64,000 nt of DNA from Rhodopseudomonas rhenobacensis (GCF_014203125.1 NZ_JACHIH010000002.1:186001-250000), one strand, 5' to 3'. Numbered from the stretch's first letter, positions 44,820 to 55,688 are shown. Notes: generated by a model from the sequence alone, not told the origin. Numbers and translations: made by a program.

Positions 44820-47315
44820 CTAATACAGCCCGCCGGTGCCGGGGCGCAGGATCGAGCGGTCGGCGTCCGGTGAGACGGTGAGCGCGCGGCCCTCGGCATC
44901 GGCGACGCCGATCACCGAGTAATTGTCCGGCGGCGCGGTGCCGGGCTTGAAGGCTTCGAGGATGGTGCGACCGCCGTCGCCTGGGCCGGCGCGGGTGCCG
45001 GTCTTGGAGTCGACCCGGATCAATTTGATTCCGGCCGGAATGCGGAACGGAATCGCCGGCTTGTCGGCCAATGCGAGCTTCAAAAAGTCCCTGGCAATCG
45101 GCGCCGACAGATGGCCGCCGGTGCCACCTCTTCCGAGATTGCGCGGCTTGTCGTAGCCGACATAGATCCCGACCACGACGTCCGGCGAGAAGCCGATGAA
45201 CCAGGCGTCCTTCTCGTCGTTGGTGGTGCCGGTCTTGCCGGCGATCGGCTTGCCGAATCCCGAGAATGCCGAGGCCGCGGTGCCGGCCTGCACCACCCCC
45301 TCCATCATCGAGGTGATCTGGTAGGCGGTCATGGCGTCGAGCACCTGCTCGCGGCGATCGACCAGTTGCGGCTCGGCCTGGTTCTTCCATCCCTCGGGCG
45401 CGTCGCAACCGCGGCATTCGCGGGCGTCGTGCTTGAAGATGGTGCGGCCGTAGCGGTCCTGGATGCGGTCGATCAGCGTTGATTTCACCCTTCGGCCGCC
45501 ATTGGCGAACATCGAATAGGCGGTGACCATCCGCATCACCGTGGTCTCGCCGGCGCCGAGCGCATAGGACAGATAGTTCGGCAGTTCGTCATAGACCCCG
45601 AACCGCTTGGCATATTCGCCGATCAGCGGCATGCCGACGTCCTGCGCCAGCCGCACCGTCACGGTATTGAGCGAGTGCTTGAGCGCGTTGCGCAGCGTGG
45701 TGGGGCCGTAATATTTGCCGGTGGAATAGTTCTCCGGACGCCACACCCCGGCGCCCTGCCCCTGGTCGATTTCGATCGGCGCGTCGACCACCACGGTCGA
45801 CGGCGTATAGCCGTTGTCCATCGCCGCCGAATACACCAGCGGCTTGAACGACGAGCCGGGCTGCCGATAGGCTTGCGTCGCGCGATTGAACTGGCTCTGG
45901 TCGAACGAGAAGCCGCCGACCATCGCCAAGACGCGGCCGGTCCACGGATCCATCGCCACCATCGCGCCCGACACTTCGGGCAATTGCCGCAGCCGGAACT
46001 GGCCCTCGACCAGGCTGCCGTCCTTGGCGATCAACGGGTCGGCATAGATGATGTCGCCCGGCGACAGCACCTGCGACACCGAGGTCGGAGTCTTGCCGCG
46101 CTGCGGCCCTGCGGCCGGCCGCGCCCATCTCACGCCGTCGAGCGTAATGATGCCGATATGGCGATCCTTCAGCACCGCGCCGCCGAGTTCGCGGCCGGGC
46201 TGGAAGCCGATCCGGGCCGACTGATCCGAAGTCTCCAGCACCACCGCCATCCGCCACGGCGAAATGTCGGACAGCGATTTGACGTCGGCGAGCTTGACGC
46301 CCCAATCGCCCGAGATGTCGAGCTTGGCGGTGGCGCCGCGCCAGCCCTGCGCTTCGTCGAAATTGACCAGGCCGGCACTCATGGTCTTGCGCGCGATTAC
46401 CTGCAGCTTCGGATCGAGCGTAGTGCGGACCGACAGCCCGCCTTCATAGAGCTTCTTCTCGCCGTAGCGCTCGAACACGTCGCGGCGCACTTCCTCGGCG
46501 AAATATTCGCCGGCGAAGATGTGCGCGGCGTTGGTGCGGTTGGTCACCGCCATCGGATCCTTGCGCGCCTTGTCGGCGTCGGCCTGCTTGATCCAGCCGT
46601 TCTCCAGCAGCCGATCGACCACGTAATTGCGCCGCTCAATGGCGCGGTCGCGGTTGCGGATCGGATGCAGCGCCGCCGGCGCCTTCGGCAACGCCGCCAG
46701 ATACGCCGCCTCGGCTACGGTCAGTTCGTTGACCGACTTGTCGAAATACACCAGCGAGGCGGCCGCGATGCCGTAGGCGCCGAGCCCGAGATAGATCTCG
46801 TTGAGATACAGTTCGAGGATCTTGTCCTTGGAATAGGCGCGCTCGATTCGCATCGCCAGCAAGGCTTCCTTGATCTTGCGGGTGAACGACACCTCGTTGG
46901 TCAGAAGGAAGTTCTTGGCGACCTGCTGGGTGATGGTGGAGGCGCCCTGCGGCCTCCGGTTGGAGCCGAAATTCTGCGCGTAGAGCAATGCCGCGCGCGC
47001 CATGCCGGAATAGTCGATGCCGCCGTGCTCGTAGAAGTTCTTGTCTTCGGCGGCGAGGAAGGCGTTGATCACCAGCTTCGGCACCGCCTGGATCGGCAGA
47101 TACAGCCGGCGCTCCTTGGAATATTCGCCGAGCAGCGCGCCGTCCGCGGCGTGCACCCTGGTCATCACCGGCGGCTCGTAATCCTGCAGCTGCGAATAGT
47201 CGGGCAAGTCCTTGGAGTAATGCCAGATCAAACCGGCCGCGGCGGCCACGCCGACCAGGAACACGATGGTTCCGGCCGCAAACAGGAAGCCCATAAACCG
47301 AAACAGCAGCCGCAT
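44820..47315 (-). CDS. mrcA: Penicillin-binding protein 1A
   Basis: About 831 residues; a bifunctional wall synthase. The glycosyltransferase part has AEDKNFYEHGGIDYSGM and GASTITQQVAKNF. The transpeptidase part has the active serine in QPGSSFKPLVYSA, SLN in HSLNTVTVRL, and KTG in IAGKTGTTNDEKDAW. A short N-terminal helix (FLFAAGTIVFLVGVAAAAGLIW) anchors it. The start at 47315 (MRLLFRFM) is more natural than an upstream in-frame ATG at 47348. It follows amiC on the same strand. Confidence 0.96.
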   Translation of the reverse strand: MRLLFRFMGFLFAAGTIVFLVGVAAAAGLIWHYSKDLPDYSQLQDYEPPVMTRVHAADGALLGEYSKERRLYLPIQAVPKLVINAFLAAEDKNFYEHGGIDYSGMARAALLYAQNFGSNRRPQGASTITQQVAKNFLLTNEVSFTRKIKEALLAMRIERAYSKDKILELYLNEIYLGLGAYGIAAASLVYFDKSVNELTVAEAAYLAALPKAPAALHPIRNRDRAIERRNYVVDRLLENGWIKQADADKARKDPMAVTNRTNAAHIFAGEYFAEEVRRDVFERYGEKKLYEGGLSVRTTLDPKLQVIARKTMSAGLVNFDEAQGWRGATAKLDISGDWGVKLADVKSLSDISPWRMAVVLETSDQSARIGFQPGRELGGAVLKDRHIGIITLDGVRWARPAAGPQRGKTPTSVSQVLSPGDIIYADPLIAKDGSLVEGQFRLRQLPEVSGAMVAMDPWTGRVLAMVGGFSFDQSQFNRATQAYRQPGSSFKPLVYSAAMDNGYTPSTVVVDAPIEIDQGQGAGVWRPENYSTGKYYGPTTLRNALKHSLNTVTVRLAQDVGMPLIGEYAKRFGVYDELPNYLSYALGAGETTVMRMVTAYSMFANGGRRVKSTLIDRIQDRYGRTIFKHDARECRGCDAPEGWKNQAEPQLVDRREQVLDAMTAYQITSMMEGVVQAGTAASAFSGFGKPIAGKTGTTNDEKDAWFIGFSPDVVVGIYVGYDKPRNLGRGGTGGHLSAPIARDFLKLALADKPAIPFRIPAGIKLIRVDSKTGTRAGPGDGGRTILEAFKPGTAPPDNYSVIGVADAEGRALTVSPDADRSILRPGTGGLY

Positions 47316-47470
47316 CAGACGATGTCCGTTCAATCCTGCAGCCGCCACAGCGGCCCAGTGCCGTCAGCCGTTCTTACGCGAAGCGGCGGGCAATTTCCGA
47401 CGATTTGTCAAATCACACGCGGACTTTTTATAGGACAGGCTGTGTCTAAACTAGGGCTTCGGCGCGCTTT

Positions 47471-48763
47471 TCAGTTGGTCGGGCTAACCGAAACCACCCG
47501 TTTCCCAAAGAACGCATCCACCGCCTGCGCCACCGAGCCGACCGTGCGCGCCCGCCAGTTCTCCGACACCAGCTGCTTCAGGTCGCCCTTGTTGGAGACA
47601 TAACCCAATTCCAGCAGCACCGACGGCACGTCGGGCGCCTTCAACACCTTGAAGCCGGCCGACTTCAGCGGATGTTTGTGCATCCGCGCCGCGCTCTTCA
47701 TTTCGGACATCAGGATGCGGGCGAATCGGTTGGAGAAGCTCTTGGTCTCGCGCTGCGCGAGATCGATCAGGATGTCGGCGACGTCGGTCGGCTCTTCGGT
47801 CAGATTGACACCGCCGATGGCGTCGGCCTTGTTCTCCGCTTCGGCCAGCCGTTCCGCCTCGGCGTCGGAGGCGCGGTCCGACAGCGTGTAGATGGTGGCG
47901 CCCTGGGCGTCGCCCTCGCCGCGCGGAAGTGCGTCGGCGTGGATCGAGACGAACAGCGCGGCGGACTGCGCCCGGGCGATTCGCACCCGTTCGGCCAGCG
48001 GAATGAAGGTGTCGTCGGTGCGGGTCATCACCACGCGATATTTGCCGGCCTTTTCGATGCGATCGCGCAGCGCCAGCGCGAAATCCAGCACCAGGGTCTT
48101 TTCCGCCTCGCCGCTGGCGGCCTGGGTGCCATTGTCGATGCCGCCATGGCCGGGATCGAGCACCACCACCGGCCGCGCATCGAGCGGCTCCGCAGCCGCG
48201 TGCGGCGTGGGGGTGACCGAGGCGACGGCGTCGCCGTCGACCGCCGGCCGCAATTCGGGGCGGCTCTCGGCACCGAGCAATTGCACGAAGGTGGTGCGGT
48301 CGACCGCCGCCAATTCGATCACCAGCCGCGGCGGCTGGCCGTTGGCGGCATCGAGCTGATAGGCGCTTTCGATCTTCGCCGGGCCGTTGAGCTCGAGCAC
48401 GATCCGCGAGCCGCCCGGCATCACCAGGCCGTAGCGAAACGCCTTGACCAGGCCGCGCTCGGTGGTCCCGGATCCGGCCGGCAGACGAAAATTCACCTGC
48501 GGGAGATCCACCACCACGCGATACGGGTCGGCGAGCGTGAAGATGCGGTGCTGCACCTTGCTGTCGAGGTCGATCACGAAGCGGGTTTGCTTGTCGTCGC
48601 CGGCCAGCCGGGCGTCGGATACAACCGGAAACAGGTTGGCGGCGGCCAGGCCGGGCGACTCGGCGCGCGCCGGACTGAGGCTCATGGTAACCAGACACAG
48701 CGATGCCGCAGCGCACGCAACCAGCGCTCCCAACACAAATTTATGATTTGCGCCGCCCGCCAA
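47471..48763 (-). CDS. amiC: N-acetylmuramoyl-L-alanine amidase with AMIN domain
   Basis: A 430-residue periplasmic amidase that cuts the peptide from glycan strands at division. A signal peptide (VLGALVACAAASLCLVTMSLSPARAES) precedes an AMIN domain (LFPVVSDARLAGDDKQTRF) for localisation. The Amidase_3 catalytic domain shows LDPGHGGIDNGTQ, VSIHADALPRG and the glutamate in VLLELGYVSNKGD. The start is a TTG codon at 48763, with GGGAGA upstream. M23 partners that activate such amidases lie nearby (41318). Confidence 0.94.
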   Translation of the reverse strand: MAGGANHKFVLGALVACAAASLCLVTMSLSPARAESPGLAAANLFPVVSDARLAGDDKQTRFVIDLDSKVQHRIFTLADPYRVVVDLPQVNFRLPAGSGTTERGLVKAFRYGLVMPGGSRIVLELNGPAKIESAYQLDAANGQPPRLVIELAAVDRTTFVQLLGAESRPELRPAVDGDAVASVTPTPHAAAEPLDARPVVVLDPGHGGIDNGTQAASGEAEKTLVLDFALALRDRIEKAGKYRVVMTRTDDTFIPLAERVRIARAQSAALFVSIHADALPRGEGDAQGATIYTLSDRASDAEAERLAEAENKADAIGGVNLTEEPTDVADILIDLAQRETKSFSNRFARILMSEMKSAARMHKHPLKSAGFKVLKAPDVPSVLLELGYVSNKGDLKQLVSENWRARTVGSVAQAVDAFFGKRVVSVSPTN

Positions 48764-49450
48764 CGAATCCGGTCTCCCTGCTTGGTGTTTACCGCATTAG
48801 AACCGCACAGTTAACGAGACCTTAAGGCGCCGGCCGCGATTCCGGTGCGGTGTTGCCGGCCCGCGACGCGTCGCTTGCCAGCGTCGTCCATTCGACGTAT
48901 GTAAAAAGGGCTGACGGTATAACTCGCGGTTGTGTCGCGTCAGCCTCCCGGTGCAACGCCGTATCCTCTCGGAAAGTCTCAAGAGGATTTGGCGTCTTCC
49001 GCCCTCCCAAGCCAGCGCAGCGCGCGGCTGAACAAGAGCGGCGGTTTTCTGCCGGGCGGCTTCCGATCCCAGGTCCATTCGCTCCAGGGGCGGTACCAGA
49101 CACTTCACGACCGGCTTTCGGCCGCAAGGCCGCGATATCCCTAGCTGGCGAGCGCTTCGGCGCGCGCTGGTCCTTCAGCGAAACCAGGCGGCGCCCTTGC
49201 CGCCAATCTGATCAGACGGGCCGACGCTTGATGCGCCAGACTGTGTTGCCGACAAGAACCCACGCAAAGGCTGCGCTGCTGCGAAGCAATAGCTTCGCGC
49301 GCTGCAACGCCCCGGGTTCAGCGTCGGCGCGGCGCCGCGGGTTGCGTTTCGGCCTTCCCCTCACCCCCGAATCAGGTGGACCATCCCGCTACCCGACCGC
49401 GCCTCGCGCGCGAGTCGTCATGCGCGCAGGTCGCCGTCAAGAGTTCAGAA
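48764..49450 (+). other. Long intergenic region between amiC and rne
   Basis: 687 bases with no convincing gene. A TATAAC (48918-48923) on the plus strand could be part of a promoter. A long 5' leader for rne would fit the known autoregulation of RNase E through its 5' UTR in other bacteria; I see no specific conserved structure. Confidence 0.5.
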
Positions 49451-52400
49451 ATGCCCAACAAAATGTTGATCGACGCCACCCACCCGGAAGAAACCCGGGT
49501 GGTCGTGATCCGCGGCAATCGCGTCGAAGAATTTGATTTCGAAACAGCGCAGCGCAAGCAGCTGCGCGGCAACATCTATCTCGCCAAGGTCACCCGGGTC
49601 GAACCGTCGCTGCAGGCGGCGTTCATCGAATATGGCGGCAATCGCCACGGCTTCCTGGCGTTCAGCGAAATTCATCCAGACTATTATCAGATCCCGGTCG
49701 CCGACCGGCTGGCGCTGATCGAGGCCGACGAACGCGCCCATCGCGAAGCCGAGGAAGAGAGCGAGAACCGCTCCAACCGTCGCCGCCCGCGGCATCGCAA
49801 TTCGCGCCGCCGCGGCAATGGCGAGCGGGTGCAGAGCGACGTGGTTGACGCCGCTGCAATCGACGGCCCGCAGCCCGATGAGCACGAGCACGGCCATCCC
49901 GACCAGCCGCAGCCGGTCGAGGCCGGATTCGAGGCGCAGCACGGCGAGGATCACGCCGAACAGCCGTCGCACGAGCAGGACGAGCACGACACGTCGGACA
50001 ACGTGGGCGGCGATGATCAGCCGCACGCTGTCGAGACCGCCGCGCACGACTTCGCCGCCGATGCGCCTGCCGCCGAATTCGATCCCGCCACGGCGATCGC
50101 GCCGGTGGTGCCCAATGCCGATGCCGAAGACGACGGCTATGTCGAGGACGCGCCGTTTCCGATCGAGCCGCCGCAGGCGGTGCAGGTCGACGGCGACAAT
50201 GACTTGATCGCCGACCTCGACGTCGCGCTGCCGGCGCAGGCCGAAGAGCACCACGACGACGCCGACGAGGATGACGAAGACGACGGCGAAGAAGCCGAAG
50301 AAGACATCGTCGAGTCGGTCGGCGGCGACGACGTGCTGGAAGAAGTGCCGGAACGCGCCTTCCGGCCGCGCCGGCAGTACAAGATTCAAGAGGTCATCAA
50401 GCGCCGCCAGGTGATGCTGGTGCAGGTGGTCAAGGAAGAACGCGGCAACAAGGGCGCGGCGCTCACCACCTATCTGTCGCTGGCCGGCCGCTACGCCGTG
50501 TTGATGCCGAACACCGCCCGCGGCGGCGGCATCAGCCGCAAGATCACCTCGGCGCAGGACCGCTCCCGGCTGAAGGAAGTGGTGCAGGATCTCGACGTGC
50601 CGGAAGGCATGGGGATCATCCTGCGCACCGCCGGCGCCTCGCGCACCAAGCCGGAGATCAAGCGCGACTTCGAATATCTGATCCGGATGTGGGAAACCGT
50701 CCGCGACATGACGTTGAAGTCGCAGGCGCCGACCCTGGTCTACGAGGAAGGCTCGCTGATCAAGCGCTCGCTGCGCGACCTCTATAATAAGGAGATCGAC
50801 GAGATCCAGGTCGCCGGCGAAGCCGGCTATCAAGAAGCCCGGGATTTCATGCAGATGCTGATGCCGTCCAACGTCCGGGCGGTGAAGCAATATCGCGACG
50901 GCCAGCCGCTGTTCTCGCGGATGGGCGTCGAGAGCCAGCTCGATGCGATGTTCTCGCCGACCGTGCAACTGCGCTCGGGCGGCTACATCGTCATCAACCA
51001 GACCGAAGCGCTGGTCTCGATCGACGTCAACTCCGGCCGCTCGACCCGCGAGCACCATATCGAAGACACCGCGCTGAAGACCAACATCGAGGCCGCCGAG
51101 GAAGTCGCACGGCAGCTGCGCTTGCGCGATCTCGCCGGGCTGATCGTGATCGACTTCATCGACATGGAGGAGAAGCGCAACAACCGCGCGGTCGAACGCA
51201 AGATCAGCGATTGCCTGCGGCAGGACCGCGCGCGGATCCAGATCGGCCGGATCTCGCATTTCGGCCTGTTGGAAATGTCGCGGCAGCGGATTCGCGCCAG
51301 CGTGCTGGAGAGCTCGACCGAGCCCTGCCCGCATTGCGGCGGTTCCGGCCACGTCCGCTCGGTGGCGTCGGTTGCGCTGCAATTACTGCGCGGCCTGGAA
51401 GAAATTCTGATGAAGGGCGCGACGCACAATCTGATCGTGCGCACCCGCAGCGATGTCGCGCTCTACGTGCTGAACCACAAGCGCGGCCATCTGCGCGATC
51501 TGGAAGACAGTTTCCGGGTGTCGCTGACGGTGATCGCCGATCCGACCGTCACCGGCCAGCAGTCCTTCGTGATCGACCGCGGCGAGCAGGTGCATACGCT
51601 GGAAGCCGCCAAGGCGTTGCTGGCGGCGCAGGTCGCGGCGTTCCCGCCGGCGGTCGAAGAACCGTATGAAGACGACGAGTTCGAGTTCGAAGCCGAGATC
51701 GAAACCGACGAGACCGTTGGGCTCGCCGACGATCAGCAGGGCGCCGAGCCCGGCGAAACCGAAGCCGAAGCCGAGGTGCGCAAACGCAAGCGGCGGCGGC
51801 GGCGGCGCGGCCGCGCCGGCGAGGCGCGCGAAGGCGCGCCGCTGCGCGACGATGCCGATGCAACGGCAGCGCCCGCTGATGCCGGCGAGAAGTTCGAAGG
51901 CGCCGAGCTGGCCGAAACCGATGAAGCCGACGAGAGCGCTGACGCCGACGGCGAGGCCCGTCTCGAGCAAGGTGCCGATGGCGAACGGCGGCCGCGGCGA
52001 CGCGGTCGGCGCGGCGGTCGACGTCGGCGCGGCGGTCCTGAGGACGGCCAAGCCGGTTCGATTGCCGACGACCTGGACTACCCGGCGGCTTCGGAAGCGG
52101 CGCTGGCGGTCGGCGATCTCGACGGTCCGGCGCTGGAGCCGGTCGGCGAGGAACAGCCGCAAGAGCCCGCTGACTATTCCGCGCCGGAACCGCAAGCCGA
52201 ACCGGAGCAGCCGGTCGCGGTGAGCGAGGCCCCCGCCCCGGTCGAGGCGCCGCGCCCCGAGCCGGTTGCGGAAGCCCCGGCCGAAACCGAGCGATCGGCG
52301 CGCCGCCGCTCCACGGTCCGTGAAAAGGTGCACTTCGGTGGCGAGGCCGCCGTGGTCGCGGCACCTCAGGTTAGCTCCCCGGTCGAGCCGCAAGCGATGA

Positions 52401-52576
52401 CGGCAGCCGTTGAGACCGCTCCGATTGAGACCGCTCCGATTGAGACGGCTCCGACCGAGACCGCGGAAGCGGCACCGGCCGAGCAAGCTGCGCCCGTTGC
52501 CGCCCCGGCGCCCGAGGCTGCGGCGCAGCCGCGCCGTGCCGGCTGGTGGTCGCGCCGCTTCGGTGGCGGCGAATAG
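49451..52576 (+). CDS. rne: Ribonuclease E
   Basis: A 1041-residue endonuclease and degradosome scaffold. The S1 RNA-binding domain is split by a large acidic/basic insert (residues ~90-300, rich in E, D, H, Q), a known alphaproteobacterial feature. The catalytic site has VSIDVNSGRSTREH and VIDFIDMEEK (aspartate ~568), and the zinc-link is CPHCGGSGH (cysteines ~626 and ~629). The C-terminal ~280 residues are arginine-, glutamate- and proline-rich scaffold. The start at 49451 (MPNKMLIDATHPEE) is family-typical. Confidence 0.96.
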   Translation: MPNKMLIDATHPEETRVVVIRGNRVEEFDFETAQRKQLRGNIYLAKVTRVEPSLQAAFIEYGGNRHGFLAFSEIHPDYYQIPVADRLALIEADERAHREAEEESENRSNRRRPRHRNSRRRGNGERVQSDVVDAAAIDGPQPDEHEHGHPDQPQPVEAGFEAQHGEDHAEQPSHEQDEHDTSDNVGGDDQPHAVETAAHDFAADAPAAEFDPATAIAPVVPNADAEDDGYVEDAPFPIEPPQAVQVDGDNDLIADLDVALPAQAEEHHDDADEDDEDDGEEAEEDIVESVGGDDVLEEVPERAFRPRRQYKIQEVIKRRQVMLVQVVKEERGNKGAALTTYLSLAGRYAVLMPNTARGGGISRKITSAQDRSRLKEVVQDLDVPEGMGIILRTAGASRTKPEIKRDFEYLIRMWETVRDMTLKSQAPTLVYEEGSLIKRSLRDLYNKEIDEIQVAGEAGYQEARDFMQMLMPSNVRAVKQYRDGQPLFSRMGVESQLDAMFSPTVQLRSGGYIVINQTEALVSIDVNSGRSTREHHIEDTALKTNIEAAEEVARQLRLRDLAGLIVIDFIDMEEKRNNRAVERKISDCLRQDRARIQIGRISHFGLLEMSRQRIRASVLESSTEPCPHCGGSGHVRSVASVALQLLRGLEEILMKGATHNLIVRTRSDVALYVLNHKRGHLRDLEDSFRVSLTVIADPTVTGQQSFVIDRGEQVHTLEAAKALLAAQVAAFPPAVEEPYEDDEFEFEAEIETDETVGLADDQQGAEPGETEAEAEVRKRKRRRRRRGRAGEAREGAPLRDDADATAAPADAGEKFEGAELAETDEADESADADGEARLEQGADGERRPRRRGRRGGRRRRGGPEDGQAGSIADDLDYPAASEAALAVGDLDGPALEPVGEEQPQEPADYSAPEPQAEPEQPVAVSEAPAPVEAPRPEPVAEAPAETERSARRRSTVREKVHFGGEAAVVAAPQVSSPVEPQAMTAAVETAPIETAPIETAPTETAEAAPAEQAAPVAAPAPEAAAQPRRAGWWSRRFGGGE

Positions 52577-52603
52577 CGTCCTGCTCACAGGTCAAGAACA
52601 ACG

Positions 52604-52630
52604 AACCGCCCGGTCACCCGGGCGGTTTTT
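52604..52630 (+). terminator. rne terminator
   Basis: AACCGCCCGG (52604-52613), loop TCAC, CCGGGCGGTT (52618-52627), then TTT. A perfect 10-base stem 28 bases after the rne stop. Confidence 0.85.
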
Positions 52631-52787
52631 GTTTGCGCCATCGCGCGTGCCGCCGCTGCTCGTCGGCTGCTGCAGCTCGGCTCGCGGCTTGCCAGCGCAT
52701 CTAAGCGCGCCACGCGGCCGCTAGGCGGTCACCAGAATGAGCTGCTCTGCTGCCGTCGATGGCGGCATTTGCTCGCCGTCACGCATG

Positions 52788-52818
52788 AAAAAACCGCCCG
52801 GATTTCTCCGGGCGGTTA
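52788..52818 (-). terminator. dctA terminator
   Basis: On the minus strand AACCGCCCGG, loop AGAAAT, CCGGGCGGTT, then TTTTTT. It lies ~37 bases after the dctA stop. Its arms are identical to those of the rne terminator facing it. Confidence 0.85.
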
Positions 52819-52854
52819 TCAGCAATGCGACGCGTCGCGCTGGCGGCGGCACGA

Positions 52855-54204
52855 TTATCCCGTGGTCACCGCGGTCTCGATGTCCGAGGGATCGATGGTT
52901 TGGTTCAACGCCGCGGCTAGCTTATCGTGATCGAGCTCGTTTTCCCACCACGACACGAACACCGTGGCGACACCGTTGCCGGTGATGTTGGTGAGCGCAC
53001 GCACCTCGCTCATGAACTTGTCGACCGAGAACACGATCGCCATGCCGGGCACCAGCGCCGGGTTGACCACCGACAGCGTCGCGGCGAGCGTGATGAAGCC
53101 GGCCCCGGAGACGCCGCTGGCGCCCTTCGAGGTCAGCATCGCCACCAACAGGATGGTGAGCTGTTCGGTCCAGGTCAGGTCGACGCCGAGCGCCTGCGCG
53201 ATGAACAGCGTCGCCAGCGTCATGTAGATGTTGGTGCCGTCGAGGTTGAACGAATAGCCGGTCGGGACCACGAGGCCGACCACCGACTTCGAACAGCCGA
53301 GCCGCTCCAGCTTTTCCATCAACTGCGGCAGCGCGCTTTCCGACGAGGAGGTGCCGAGCACGATCAGCAATTCGTCCTTGATGTACTTCAGGAACTTGAA
53401 GATGTTGAAGCCGACGATCTTGGCGATCAGGCCGAGCACCAGCACCACGAACAGCGCCGCGGTGATGTAGAACACCGCGATCAGGCCGATCAGATTGCCG
53501 AGCGCCGCCGGGCCGAACTTGCCGATGGTGAACGCCATCGCGCCGAACGCGCCGACCGGCGCCGCCTTCATCACGATGGCGATCACGCCGAACACCGCGT
53601 GCGAGGCGTCGTCGATGACGTCGCGCAGCCGATGGCCGCGCTCGCCCAGCGTCATCAGCGCGAAGCCGAACAGAATCGCGAACAACAGCACCTGCAGGAT
53701 GTCGCCCTTGGCGAACGCGCCGACCACGCTGTCCGGGATGATGTTCAACACGAAGTCGACCGAATGCTGCGCCTCGGCCTGCTTGACGTATTTGGAAACC
53801 GCGGCGGCGTCGCCGGTGGCCCCGAGCCCATGGCCGATCTGCACCACGTTGCCGACCACGAGCCCGATCAGCAGCGCGAACGACGAGACCACCTCGAAAT
53901 AGAGCAGCGCCTTGACGCCGACCCGGCCGACCTTGCGGGCGTCCTGAATATGGGCGATGCCCGAAACCACGGTGCAGAAGATGATCGGCGCGATCACCAT
54001 CTTGATCAGCTTGACGAAACCGTCGCCGAGCGCCTTGACCCACTCGTTGGTGGCGATCTGCGGCGACAGCCAGCCGAGTAGCACGCCGAGTACGATCGCA
54101 ACCAGCACTTGCAGATAGAGCAGCTTGTACCAGGGTTTCCTGGCCGCTGGCGGTTTTGACTTGGCCGATGGCATGGGCCCAAAACTCTCAGTCACCGCCG
54201 ACAT
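52855..54204 (-). CDS. dctA: C4-dicarboxylate:cation symporter DctA
   Basis: About 449 residues of the DAACS family, taking up succinate, fumarate and malate. It has the family signatures [34 protein letters not shown] and [19 protein letters not shown], with many hydrophobic helices. The start at 54204 has GGAGAAAATG upstream; the frame extends upstream to 54291 without a site. Regulation by DctB/DctD is not evident from this window. Confidence 0.95.
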   Translation of the reverse strand: MSAVTESFGPMPSAKSKPPAARKPWYKLLYLQVLVAIVLGVLLGWLSPQIATNEWVKALGDGFVKLIKMVIAPIIFCTVVSGIAHIQDARKVGRVGVKALLYFEVVSSFALLIGLVVGNVVQIGHGLGATGDAAAVSKYVKQAEAQHSVDFVLNIIPDSVVGAFAKGDILQVLLFAILFGFALMTLGERGHRLRDVIDDASHAVFGVIAIVMKAAPVGAFGAMAFTIGKFGPAALGNLIGLIAVFYITAALFVVLVLGLIAKIVGFNIFKFLKYIKDELLIVLGTSSSESALPQLMEKLERLGCSKSVVGLVVPTGYSFNLDGTNIYMTLATLFIAQALGVDLTWTEQLTILLVAMLTSKGASGVSGAGFITLAATLSVVNPALVPGMAIVFSVDKFMSEVRALTNITGNGVATVFVSWWENELDHDKLAAALNQTIDPSDIETAVTTG

Positions 54205-54473
54205 GGCATTTTCTCCGGATCCAAGGATATGCCTGTCATTGTTATACGCTTGCACCCCGTCGACCCCAGGCAAGTCCGACCGGCAGAGCACGTCAGAAGT
54301 AGCGATCGCGCCTTAAGGCATTCCGGTCGGCCAGGTGCACGCTTCAAGCGCAGCGTTGTTTCTGTTCGCGCCATAGGACGCGGCTGAAACGATTGGCACG
54401 AGAATTCTCCGGAAAGGAAATTATCGATCCCGCTATAGCGGGCAAGCGGGACGCGGCGCAAGTATCCTAAGGC

Positions 54474-55688
54474 TTATATCGGCCGTTGTTGCGCAAGCCA
54501 TTTGCTGATCCGCGCCACCGCCTCGTGCATGTCGGTTGCCGAACGGGCGTAGGAGAACCGCACGAAGCTGCGGCCGCGCACCGGATCGAAGTCGACGCCG
54601 GGTGTCGCCGCGACATGGGCTTCCTGCAGCATTCGCTGGGCGAACGCGAAACTGTCGTCGGTGAATTTCGAGACGTCGGCATAGAGATAGAACGCGCCGT
54701 CCGCCGGCAGGAACTCGGTCAAACCGGCTTGTGGCAAACCTGTGATCAGGATTTTGCGGTTCTCCTCGTAGCCGCGCTTCACCGCTTCCATCTCGGCGCG
54801 GCCCTCGAACGCCGCGGCGGCGGCGATCTGCGACAGCGTCGGCACCGAGATCGCGAGATTTTGCTGCAGCCGCTCGATCGGCCGCACCAAGGCCTCCGGC
54901 ACCACCATCCAGCCGACCCGCCAGCCGGTCATGCAGAAATATTTCGAGAACGAGTTGATCACCACCGCGTTCGGCGACAGTTCCGCGGCGGTCACCGCCG
55001 GGAAGGCATAGTCGAGCCCGTGATAGATCTCGTCGGAGATGAAGCCGATGCCCTCGCGCGCCGCGACGCCCATCAGCTCGGTCAACGCCTCGCGGGTCAT
55101 CATCGTGCCGGTCGGATTGCCGGGGCTCGCCACCAGCACGCCCTTCAGCGGCGCCTTGCGGTGCGCCGCAAGCAGCGCCTCGCCGGTCAAGGCGTGGCGG
55201 GTCACGCTATGAGTCTCGATCAGCACCGGCTCGCAGCCGAGCGCGGTGAGGATATGGCGATACGGCGGATAGCCCGGCACCGTCACCGCGACGCGGTCGC
55301 CGGGCTCGAACATCGCCAGGAACGCGAGAATAAAGGCGCCGGAGGAGCCGGTGGTGACCACGATGCGGCCGGGGTCGACGGTGCAGCCATAGGCCTCGCG
55401 ATAGTGCCGCGCGATTCGCTCGCGCAACAAGGGAATGCCGAGCGCCGAGGTGTAGTCGATGCGACCCTGCTCCAGCGCGGCATGCGCGGCGTCGATCGCG
55501 CTGCGCGGCGCTGCGGCCGCGGGCTGGCCGACCTCGAGATGAATCACATGGCCGCCTGAGGCTTCGATCCGCTCCGCCGCCGCCATCACGTCCATCACCA
55601 TGAACGGCGGCACGTCGCTGCGCCCGGACGGCGTCAGCACCCGTTCGATCAGCCGCTTGGCGCGGTCCGGCCCTGTCGCATCGTGCAT
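54474..55688 (-). CDS. PLP-dependent aminotransferase, aspartate aminotransferase family
   Basis: A 404-residue fold-type I aminotransferase. The PLP lysine is in INSFSKYFCMTGWRVGW, with VTVPGYPPYRHIL and VASPGNPTGTMMT as cofactor/substrate parts. It belongs to the broad group Igamma class that includes aspartate and other aminotransferases, so the substrate is not decided. It is divergent from the M48 protease gene at 55801. Confidence 0.88.
   Translation of the reverse strand: MHDATGPDRAKRLIERVLTPSGRSDVPPFMVMDVMAAAERIEASGGHVIHLEVGQPAAAAPRSAIDAAHAALEQGRIDYTSALGIPLLRERIARHYREAYGCTVDPGRIVVTTGSSGAFILAFLAMFEPGDRVAVTVPGYPPYRHILTALGCEPVLIETHSVTRHALTGEALLAAHRKAPLKGVLVASPGNPTGTMMTREALTELMGVAAREGIGFISDEIYHGLDYAFPAVTAAELSPNAVVINSFSKYFCMTGWRVGWMVVPEALVRPIERLQQNLAISVPTLSQIAAAAAFEGRAEMEAVKRGYEENRKILITGLPQAGLTEFLPADGAFYLYADVSKFTDDSFAFAQRMLQEAHVAATPGVDFDPVRGRSFVRFSYARSATDMHEAVARISKWLAQQRPI

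Noticed and set aside
45675-47603. Plus-strand ORF of ~642 codons opposite mrcA
   Set aside because: Antisense to PBP1A, with no coherent domain.
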